Positions 1-4,592 of a DNA stretch of 8,185 nucleotides are shown piece by piece. Positions within the stretch are counted from its first letter, which is position 1, and every line of letters starts with the position of its first letter. The notes beneath the pieces were generated by a model that saw only the letters and a list, made by a program, of their open reading frames with translations, made no database searches and was not told where the DNA came from. A program made the position numbers and the translations under genes. The DNA comes from Caulobacteraceae bacterium (GTDB lineage: Bacteria; Pseudomonadota; Alphaproteobacteria; Caulobacterales; Caulobacteraceae). The stretch lies in NCBI GenBank assembly GCA_020852035.1, contig JADZBR010000307.1:1-8185 (forward strand). The letters run 5' to 3'.

Positions 1-2
1 GC

Positions 3-632
3 TTCGTCCCCGCCGGAACGGACATGAACGCCCCGCTTGCGGCGGTCGCCGACGAGGTGCGCGGGCGGGGTGGGCGGCCCTATGTGATCCCCGGCGGCGG
101 GTCCAATGCGGTGGGGGCGCTGGGCTATGTCGACTGCGCCATAGAGCTGGCGGCCCAGGCGAACGAGCAGGGGCTGGTCATCGACCGCATCGTCACCGCC
201 ACCGGCAGCGCCGGCACCCATGCGGGGCTGGTCGCGGGGCTGGCGGTGGTCGGGGCGGACATCCCGGTGCTGGGCATAGGCGTGCGCGCGCCCAAGGCTG
301 TGCAGGAGGACAGCGTCTTCAAGCTGGCGCTGGAGACCGCCGCCCTGCTGGGCCACCCGGACCGGGTGCGGCGCGAGATGGTGGTCGCCGACTGCGACTA
401 TGTGGGCGCCGGCTACGGCCTGATCGACGCGGCGGTGATCGACGCCCTGAAGCTCGCCGCGCGCACCGAGGGCCTGCTGCTCGACCCGGTCTATTCGGGC
501 AAGGCCATGAAGGGGCTGGTCGCGCTCGCGGCGCAGGGCGCGTTCACCGGCGAGACCGTCGTCTTCCTGCACACCGGCGGGGCGCAGGGGCTCTTCGGCT
601 ATCACTCCGAACTGGAAGGACATCTGGCATGA
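3..632 (+). CDS. dcyD: D-cysteine desulfhydrase / ACC deaminase-family PLP enzyme, 3' part
   Basis: The reading frame is open from the left edge (FVPAGTDMN...), so the start and the N-terminal part with the PLP-binding lysine lie outside; the ATG at 24 is internal. The visible 209 residues match the C-terminal two thirds of the tryptophan-synthase-beta-fold family that includes D-cysteine desulfhydrase (D-cysteine to pyruvate, H2S and ammonia), L-cysteate sulfo-lyase and ACC deaminase. Recognisable elements are RPYVIPGGGSN followed by GALGYV, the glycine-rich TGSAGTHAGL loop (known in the fold to hold the PLP phosphate), LLLDPVYSGKAMKGL, and FLHTGGAQGLFGYH near the C-terminus. The enzyme should be cytoplasmic. 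It overlaps the downstream racemase gene by four bases (ATGA), so the two are translationally coupled. D-cysteine desulfhydrase is the best call; cysteate lyase is a real alternative because substrate specificity cannot be read from this part. Confidence 0.8.
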   Translation, partial: FVPAGTDMNAPLAAVADEVRGRGGRPYVIPGGGSNAVGALGYVDCAIELAAQANEQGLVIDRIVTATGSAGTHAGLVAGLAVVGADIPVLGIGVRAPKAVQEDSVFKLALETAALLGHPDRVRREMVVADCDYVGAGYGLIDAAVIDALKLAARTEGLLLDPVYSGKAMKGLVALAAQGAFTGETVVFLHTGGAQGLFGYHSELEGHLA

Positions 633-1333
633 GCCTTGTTCTCGGCGTTCTCGGCGGCATGGGGCCGGCTGCGACGGTGGACTTCCTGGCCAAGATCCAG
701 GCCGCCACCCCGGCCAAGCGCGACCAGGACCACATCCGCGTGCTGGTCGACCTCAACCCGCACGTCCCCGACCGCAACCATCCGTTCAACAAGCCAGGGC
801 CGGTGCTGGCCGAGATGGCGGCGGCGCTGGGCGCGGCCGGCGCCCAGGTGCTGGCCATCGCCTGCAACACCGCCCATGAGCACGCCCCGCTGATCCAGAA
901 GGTCACCGGCCTGCCGCTGGTCGACATGATCGAGACGGCCGTGGCCCGCGCCGAGGGCGTCGGCGCGCGGCGGGCGGGGGTGCTGGGCACGCCGGTGGCG
1001 CTGCGGCTCTACCGGGAATACCTGGCGGCGCGGGGCATGGGCGCGGTGCTGCTCGAGCCTGAGCACCAGCAGCGGTTCATGGACCTCGTCTACCGCATCA
1101 AGGGCGGCGACCTCGGCGAGGAGGTGCAGGCCGGCATGACCCAGCTGGTCGATCGGCTGGAGGCGACCGGCGCGGAGGCGCTGATCGCCGGCTGCACCGA
1201 GGTTCCGCTGGTCTACGACGGCTTTGGGGCGCGCCTGATGTTCGTCGATCCCGGCGCCGAGACGGCGCGACGCTGCGTCGACGTCTGCCTCGGCCACGCG
1301 CCGACGCCGCCGGTGCACACCTCGGCGTTCTAG
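629..1333 (+). CDS. Aspartate/glutamate racemase-family protein
   Basis: A 234-residue PLP-independent amino acid racemase, the usual length for the Asp/Glu/hydantoin racemase family. It opens with the typical LGVLGGMGPAATVDF. It has both catalytic cysteines of the two-base mechanism: C79 in AIACNTAH and C189 in AGCTEVPL. The family interconverts L- and D-forms of aspartate, glutamate or related amino acids in the cytoplasm; the substrate here cannot be assigned. The ATG at 629 overlaps the preceding stop (ATGA) and has GGAAGGA at 614-620 as ribosome binding site, 8 nt upstream, which fixes the start. Co-translation with a D-cysteine desulfhydrase-family enzyme suggests a joint role in D-amino-acid turnover (inference). 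A long hairpin begins 10 nt after the stop. The C-terminal tail (PTPPVHTSAF) is short and not obviously conserved. Confidence 0.88.
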   Translation: MSLVLGVLGGMGPAATVDFLAKIQAATPAKRDQDHIRVLVDLNPHVPDRNHPFNKPGPVLAEMAAALGAAGAQVLAIACNTAHEHAPLIQKVTGLPLVDMIETAVARAEGVGARRAGVLGTPVALRLYREYLAARGMGAVLLEPEHQQRFMDLVYRIKGGDLGEEVQAGMTQLVDRLEATGAEALIAGCTEVPLVYDGFGARLMFVDPGAETARRCVDVCLGHAPTPPVHTSAF

Positions 1334-1343
1334 CGACGCCGCA

Positions 1344-1390
1344 GCCAAATCCTCCCCCATTTCGCTGCGCTACATGGGGGAGGATTTGGC
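1344..1390. repeat. Extragenic palindromic repeat, copy 1; possible terminator
   Basis: A perfect 17-bp inverted repeat: GCCAAATCCTCCCCCAT (1344-1360) and its complement ATGGGGGAGGATTTGGC (1374-1390), with a 13-nt loop (TTCGCTGCGCTAC). It starts 10 nt after the racemase stop. Related copies lie at 3697-3738 (inverted, loop also conserved) and 6387-6440, so this is a dispersed REP-like element and not only a terminator. There is no U-run after the stem, so rho-independent termination is uncertain; the transcript would still form a very stable stem. Confidence 0.85.
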
Positions 1391-1410
1391 GCGCCCTGTT
1401 CGGCTAGGGG
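1386..1410 (+). promoter_or_regulatory. Candidate promoter of the DUF6491-like gene
   Basis: TTGGCGC (1386-1392) matches 6 of 7 positions of the Caulobacter-type -35 (TTGACGS). After a 10-nt spacer, GCTAGGGG (1403-1410) shares the GCTA core of the -10 (GCTANAWC), but only 5 of 8 positions overall. The -35 uses the end of the right arm of the repeat. The evidence is motif matching only. Confidence 0.3.
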
Positions 1411-1455
1411 AACCGCCGCCGCGCGCGTAAGGTTGAGCCCCCAAAGGAGGCGCGC

Positions 1456-1830
1456 ATGAAACCTCTTTTCGCCCTGGCCCTCGCCGCCGCCCTGGCGCTG
1501 CCGGCCGCGGCCTCGAACGCGCAGGACGCCCCGCGCCAGTGTTTCCACCTTAGCCGCATGGAGGGAACGCGGGCGGCCGACGCGAGCACGCTCTACGCCA
1601 AGGTGGGGCGCGACACCTGGCGGTTCGACATGGCCGGCGCTTGCCTGAGCACCGTCGCGAGCGACGGCCTGATCGTGGAGCCGGTGGGCGGGCGATCAAC
1701 CGTCTGCGGACCGCTGGACCTGAACATAAGGGCGCGCAACGGCGGGATCGTCACCTCGTGCATCGTCCGGTCGCTGACCCGGCTGACGCCGGACGAGGCT
1801 GCGGCGCTGCCGAAGAAGGCGCGGCCTTAG
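1456..1830 (+). CDS. Small secreted four-cysteine protein, DUF6491-like
   Basis: A 124-residue protein with a clear Sec signal peptide: K2, a hydrophobic Ala/Leu stretch at about 4-19, and a likely cleavage after SNA (residue 22). The mature ~100 residues hold four cysteines (C29, C63, C84, C102), which could make two disulfides in the periplasm. The pattern CF near the new N-terminus, TLYAKVGRDTWRFDMAGAC, VCGPLD, a later cysteine before VRSLTRLTPDEAAAL, resembles the DUF6491 family, whose function is unknown. The family assignment is from remembered pattern and was not searched. The start is secure: AAAGGAGG at 1443-1450 lies 5 nt before the ATG. The stop overlaps, tail to tail, that of the small membrane-protein gene on the other strand. 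Confidence 0.85.
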   Translation: MKPLFALALAAALALPAAASNAQDAPRQCFHLSRMEGTRAADASTLYAKVGRDTWRFDMAGACLSTVASDGLIVEPVGGRSTVCGPLDLNIRARNGGIVTSCIVRSLTRLTPDEAAALPKKARP

Positions 1831-2030
1831 TCTTCGGCCTCGGCCCGTTCCGGCGGCAGGCGCACGGCCACAGCCACGGTGATCGAGCCCAGCACCGCCA
1901 CCGCCGCGCCCAGCCATTGGGTCGGCGTCATCCCCAGCGAGATGTAGTGGCCGGCCAGGCAGCTCACCGTGAACACCAGCGAGGTGGAGGCCCAGCGGGC
2001 GGCCGTCGGGGATGAAAGACGCTCGAACAT
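1827..2030 (-). CDS. Small two-helix inner-membrane protein, hypothetical
   Basis: A 67-residue protein on the minus strand. It has a short polar N-terminus (MFERLSSPTAAR), a hydrophobic segment at about 13-33 with one cysteine (C24), a short turn (MTPTQW), a second hydrophobic segment at about 39-57, and a charged C-terminal tail (RLPPERAEAED). Two membrane helices with both ends in the cytoplasm fit the positive-inside rule. I do not recognise a family. Its TAA stop shares TTAG (1827-1830) with the stop of the secreted-protein gene on the other strand. The ribosome binding site is weak: AGGG about 8 nt upstream on the minus strand. Compact, in-frame membrane architecture between two genes favours a real gene, but it is small and unproven. 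Confidence 0.6.
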   Translation of the reverse strand: MFERLSSPTAARWASTSLVFTVSCLAGHYISLGMTPTQWLGAAVAVLGSITVAVAVRLPPERAEAED

Positions 2031-2116
2031 GCCGGCTACCCTGCGCGGAACATGCCTTCTGATGCCTTAACGCCCCGGGTCCGGTCGCTGCGACACGGGC
2101 GCGCAGCCGGCGACTC

Positions 2117-2177
2117 GTCAGGTTTTACTTGACGGATTGTGCGTCAGGGATTACCTGACAGTCAGGATATTCCTGAC
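2117..2177. promoter_or_regulatory. Three tandem 17-bp palindromes (operator array)
   Basis: Three copies of GTCAGG-N5-CCTGAC. Copy 1 (2117-2133) is GTCAGG-TTTTA-CTTGAC with one mismatch. Copy 2 (2143-2159) is GTCAGG-GATTA-CCTGAC, perfect. Copy 3 (2161-2177) is GTCAGG-ATATT-CCTGAC, perfect, with arms extending to 7 bp. Centres are at 2125, 2151 and 2169, so spacings are 26 and 18 bp. The junction of copies 2 and 3 makes a further palindrome, CCTGAC-A-GTCAGG (2154-2166). The array lies directly before the zinc-finger/HTH gene and copy 3 touches its ribosome binding site. It is most simply the binding site of a dimeric repressor, plausibly that gene's own product (inference). Confidence 0.8.
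2129..2156 (+). promoter_or_regulatory. Candidate promoter of the zinc-finger/HTH gene
   Basis: TTGACGG (2129-2135) is a full match to the Caulobacter-type -35 TTGACGS. GATTACCT (2149-2156), after 13 nt, is a weak match to the -10 GCTANAWC. The -35 overlaps palindrome 1 and the -10 lies inside palindrome 2, so a protein bound at the array would block RNA polymerase. Transcription would start near 2162, about 25 nt before the ATG. Confidence 0.45.
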
Positions 2178-2187
2178 GAGGTTCGCC

Positions 2188-2547
2188 ATGACCGCCCAAG
2201 CCCAGCCGACGCCGGAGGTGTTCTGCTCCTTCTGTCTGAAATCGCAGCACGAGGTGGCCAAGCTGGTCGGCGGCGGCGGCGGGGTCCACATCTGCGACGA
2301 CTGCGTGCGCCTGGCCGGGATCTGGATGGCTGGCGACACGCCGGACCTCTCCGGCATCACGCCGCCGGAGCAGTTGCCGGCCGAACGCCTGCTCCGCCAC
2401 CTGACGGCCATCGAGCAGACGCGCGCCGGCAAGGGCGGCCAGCTGCAGTGGACCGTCGATCAGCTGCGCGCGCGCGAGGTCAGCTGGGCGCAGATCGGCG
2501 AGGCGCTGGGCGTTTCGCGCCAGGCGGCCTGGGAGCGGTTTTCCTGA
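2188..2547 (+). CDS. ClpX-type C4 zinc-finger / HTH protein
   Basis: A 119-residue protein in two parts. Residues 10-45 are a ClpX-type zinc-binding domain: C13-x2-C16 and C36-x2-C39, with CSFCLKSQHEVAKLV and HICDDCV almost as in ClpX itself. A run of five glycines (28-32) sits between the pairs and makes the gap 19 residues instead of the 18 of E. coli ClpX. No AAA+ ATPase follows. Residues 98-118 (VSWAQIGEALGVSRQAAWERF) are a helix-turn-helix ending at the C-terminus. In ClpX this zinc domain dimerises and binds adaptors and substrates; here it may dimerise a DNA-binding protein or link it to ClpXP (inference). The ATG at 2188 is preferred: ACGAGG (2176-2181) lies 6 nt before it, while an in-frame TTG at 2137 would sit inside the operators. 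Three palindromes upstream suggest autoregulation. Confidence 0.85.
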   Translation: MTAQAQPTPEVFCSFCLKSQHEVAKLVGGGGGVHICDDCVRLAGIWMAGDTPDLSGITPPEQLPAERLLRHLTAIEQTRAGKGGQLQWTVDQLRAREVSWAQIGEALGVSRQAAWERFS

Positions 2548-2563
2548 GTGCTCCGCGCGAAAC

Positions 2564-2589
2564 AAGGGCGGCTCTTGCGAGCCGCCCTT
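2564..2589. terminator. Hairpin terminator between convergent genes
   Basis: A perfect 11-bp stem, AAGGGCGGCTC (2564-2574) with GAGCCGCCCTT (2579-2589), and a TTGC tetraloop. It lies 16 nt after the zinc-finger/HTH stop and 21 nt past the stop of the minus-strand membrane protein. On the minus strand the stem is followed by a T-rich stretch (TTGTTT, counting the last stem bases), so termination is best supported for the minus-strand gene; it may act in both directions. Confidence 0.8.
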
Positions 2590-2610
2590 CGAGGCGCAGG
2601 CTGCGTCGTT

Positions 2611-3504
2611 CTATTGCGGCGTCGACGGGGTCTCGACCGCCGGCGCGTCCGGGACGGTCGCCGGCTCGGGCGGGACCACCGGCTGCGGCGCGGCGGCGGC
2701 CGGGGCGGGCGGAGCGACCGGCGCGGTGGCGGTGCTCGCGGGCGGAGCGGTGACGCCGCTCGGCGCGATCACCGTGCCGGCGGGGTTGATCGCCTGCGGG
2801 GCCGGATCGCCCGTGCGGTCGAGCTGGCTGTAGGTCGTCGGGCCGGCCGGAAGGGTGGCGCTGGCGTCGACGCCCATCTCGTCGGCGGCGGCCGGCGCAG
2901 CGGCGGCCGGCGCGGCGGCGCGCTCCGCCCGCGGCGCGGCGCGGCGGGCCGGGGTCACCCGGGCGGCGGGGGCCGGGGGCGGAGCCTCGGCGACCTCGAC
3001 CGGGGCTGGCGGGACCACGGCGGTTTCGGGCGGCGCGACCGGCGGCAGGGTCGGATTGGCCAGCGGGGCCTGGGCGGTCTCAACCGGCAGCGACGCGCCG
3101 AGGTCCGGCGTCTCCGCGCCGCGGTTGGAGGTGAGCAGCAGGGCCGCGCCGACGCCCACGACAGCGATCACCGGGATGGCCACGAACGCCGGATTGACGC
3201 CGCCGCGCTTGCGCAGGTTGCGAGCCGGCGGGACGAAGGCGGGCGGTGGGGCGAAGGCGTCCTCGGCGCCCAGCGGCGGGTCGCGGGTGAATTCGTCGGC
3301 GCTCGGCGCCGCGGCCGCGAAGGCGCGGTCCTCACGGTCGAACTCGCGCTCGGCGATGCGGTCGATGTCCGCATCGCGCGCGGGCGCGAACGAACGCGCC
3401 TCCTCGCGGGCCGTGTCGGGCCGCGGCTTGTCGGTAGTGAGCGGCTCGAAGCCGGGATCGATCGCATGGAAATCGACCTTGCCGCCGGCGAAAGGCGTAC
3501 TCAT
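2611..3504 (-). CDS. Bitopic membrane protein with Ala/Pro-rich periplasmic tail, unknown function
   Basis: A 297-residue protein I do not recognise. Residues 1-100 are hydrophilic and acidic with many DR/ER pairs (about 40-63), ending in a basic patch RNLRKR (95-100). One membrane helix follows at about 105-125 (AFVAIPVIAVVGVGAALLL). The basic patch before it places the N-terminus in the cytoplasm. Residues ~126-297 would be periplasmic and are mostly Ala, Pro and Val, a low-complexity linker like those in TonB- or SPOR-type proteins, but no folded domain follows. A more complex island, TTYSQLDRTGDPAPQAINP (near residue 225), interrupts the linker. The ATG at 3504 is preferred to that at 3519, because AAGGA (3512-3516) stands 7 nt before it. 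A role in the envelope is only inferred from architecture. Confidence 0.75.
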   Translation of the reverse strand: MSTPFAGGKVDFHAIDPGFEPLTTDKPRPDTAREEARSFAPARDADIDRIAEREFDREDRAFAAAAPSADEFTRDPPLGAEDAFAPPPAFVPPARNLRKRGGVNPAFVAIPVIAVVGVGAALLLTSNRGAETPDLGASLPVETAQAPLANPTLPPVAPPETAVVPPAPVEVAEAPPPAPAARVTPARRAAPRAERAAAPAAAAPAAADEMGVDASATLPAGPTTYSQLDRTGDPAPQAINPAGTVIAPSGVTAPPASTATAPVAPPAPAAAAPQPVVPPEPATVPDAPAVETPSTPQ

Positions 3505-3696
3505 CGTAAGATCCTTCATGGTGTTTCGTCGGGATCTGTAACGAAGCCCCGCTGCAACTGTTCCCGGAAATGTGAAATGGTCAGGCTTGTTCTTGTGGAG
3601 AACTGTAGAGCTGCTCGGCGATTACACAAACGTCGCCAATCTTAAGCTTGAGGTCGGCCACGATTTCACCGCGAGTGCGGCGGGATCGTGGCGCTG
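3505..3696. other. AT-richer intergenic region upstream of the membrane-protein gene
   Basis: The stretch 3541-3660 is 52.5% G+C by direct count (63/120), far below the rest of the window. It presumably carries the promoter of the minus-strand gene at 3504, but I cannot name a convincing -35/-10 pair. A weak inverted repeat GGCGA/TCGCC (3617-3621 and 3633-3637) is present. A 26-codon minus-strand frame with a GTG start (3581-3661) is treated as a finding and not called a gene. Confidence 0.5.
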
Positions 3697-3738
3697 AAAT
3701 CCTCCCTCATGTAGCGAAGCGGAACGGGGGGAGGATTT
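3697..3738. repeat. Extragenic palindromic repeat, copy 2 (inverted)
   Basis: AAATCCTCCC (3697-3706) pairs with GGGAGGATTT (3729-3738); a G-T pair and a G-C pair extend the stem. The loop region GTAGCGAAGCGGAA is nearly the reverse complement of the loop of copy 1 (TTCGCTGCGCTAC), so this is the same element in the opposite orientation. Against copy 1 it has a few substitutions and one extra G. It lies 5 nt past the stop of the HAD hydrolase and could end that transcript. Confidence 0.85.
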
Positions 3739-3743
3739 GGGCC

Positions 3744-4463
3744 TTAGTCCAGCAGTTCCGCCAGCGCCCGGATGATGCGGTCCGGTCGGTAGGGGCTGCC
3801 TGGCGGCAGGCCCTCGCCGAGGTGGTCGTGCCAGATGGCGAAGATGCCCAGACGCTGCGGCGCGGCCACTTCCCATTCGAGGTTGTCGCCGACCATCCAG
3901 GTGTCGGCGGCCGCCACATCCAGGGTCTGCATCGCGTGCAGATAGGCGCGCGCCTCGGGCGTGCCGAAGCCGGCCTCGCCCTCGATCTGGATGTGGTCGA
4001 AAAGCGGGGCCAGGGCGAAGCGCTCCACCTTGGCGCGCTGGCCGGCGCCGTCGCCATTGGTGACCAGCGCCATCTTCACGCCGGCCGCGCGGATGGCCTG
4101 CAGGGTCTCGACGGCGCCCGGAAACATCCGGTTCTCCTCGCGACCGGCATGCACACGGGCGGCGAACGCCTCGGCCGCTTCGCGCGTCGCGCCGGGCGCC
4201 TCGGCGGACAGCTGTTCAAAGGCTTCGACGATCATGGCGCGGCGGCCGGCGGCCAAGTTCATGCGCCAGTGGCGATGACGTTCGGGGTCGTCCCAGAAGA
4301 CCTTGGCGTGCGCCTCGAGCCGGGCGGCCGCATCGGCCGGCGAGAGCGGCGCGAAGGCGCCGGCGAACGCCTCGGCCAGGGCCTGGAACAGCAGCCTGCG
4401 CGATCCGGCCGAGATGAGGGTGTCATCCAGATCGAACAGAATCGCCTGCGGCAGCCCGGCCAT
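3744..4463 (-). CDS. HAD-family hydrolase (subfamily IA-like)
   Basis: A 239-residue haloacid-dehalogenase-fold hydrolase, probably a cytoplasmic phosphatase with a helical cap between motifs I and II. Motif I is LFDLDDT, with nucleophile D11 and acid/base D13. Motif II is VTNGD (T135). Motif IV is VGDNLEWE (D193, E198), binding Mg2+. Motif III, where a lysine is expected in the G-K-P context, reads GFGTPEARAY with T168 in the lysine position, so either another lysine serves or catalysis is altered. The substrate is unknown; subfamily IA members dephosphorylate small metabolites. I start it at the ATG at 4463, just before motif I. The frame stays open much further upstream, but only as antisense to the acyl-CoA synthetase gene. 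There is no Shine-Dalgarno; a -10-like box 6 nt upstream suggests a leaderless mRNA. It is transcribed divergently from the synthetase. Confidence 0.88.
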   Translation of the reverse strand: MAGLPQAILFDLDDTLISAGSRRLLFQALAEAFAGAFAPLSPADAAARLEAHAKVFWDDPERHRHWRMNLAAGRRAMIVEAFEQLSAEAPGATREAAEAFAARVHAGREENRMFPGAVETLQAIRAAGVKMALVTNGDGAGQRAKVERFALAPLFDHIQIEGEAGFGTPEARAYLHAMQTLDVAAADTWMVGDNLEWEVAAPQRLGIFAIWHDHLGEGLPPGSPYRPDRIIRALAELLD

Positions 4464-4469
4464 GTCCCA

Positions 4470-4477
4470 GTCTAAGC
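4470..4477 (-). promoter_or_regulatory. Candidate -10 box for leaderless HAD gene
   Basis: On the minus strand GCTTAGAC matches 6 of 8 positions of the Caulobacter-type -10 (GCTANAWC). It ends 6 nt before the ATG, so transcription would begin at or next to the A of the start codon. The -35 is poor (GTGGCGC, with a spacer longer than usual). Weak motif evidence only. Confidence 0.3.
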
Positions 4478-4539
4478 CAACCGTGCGGCATTTGCGCCAC
4501 GCCGCCCGCGGCCATTTTGGCGTGCGGCCACGGCCACGC

Positions 4540-4566
4540 TTGACCCCGGCGGGCCCGGGCCAGCAA
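4540..4566 (+). promoter_or_regulatory. Candidate promoter of the acyl-CoA synthetase gene
   Basis: TTGACCC (4540-4546) is close to the -35 TTGACGS. GCCAGCAA (4559-4566), after 12 nt, is a 5-of-8 match to GCTANAWC. The gene's ribosome binding site GGAGGG (4579-4584) follows. The -35 is good and the -10 is weak. Confidence 0.35.
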
Positions 4567-4592
4567 GCTTGCGGCGTTGGAGGGTGGGGCGA

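Noticed and set aside
2117..2177. CRISPR-like or attachment-site reading of the repeated GTCAGG units
   Set aside because: The units are short dyads with 1-9 nt between them, not direct repeats with spacers, and there are no cas or integrase genes nearby.
2137..2187. TTG start giving a 17-residue N-terminal extension of the zinc-finger/HTH protein
   Set aside because: The extension would be encoded by the palindromic operators and the putative promoter, and has no ribosome binding site, while the ATG at 2188 has one.
2548..3645. Plus-strand open frames opposite the Ala/Pro-rich membrane protein
   Set aside because: Their translations are Arg/Gly- or Ala/Ser-rich low complexity. The minus strand has a ribosome binding site, a membrane helix with a basic flank, and a terminator after its stop.
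4569..4592. TTG start extending the acyl-CoA synthetase by eight residues
   Set aside because: It precedes the GGAGGG ribosome binding site that serves the ATG at 4593, and the added residues (MRRWRVGR) are just translated leader.
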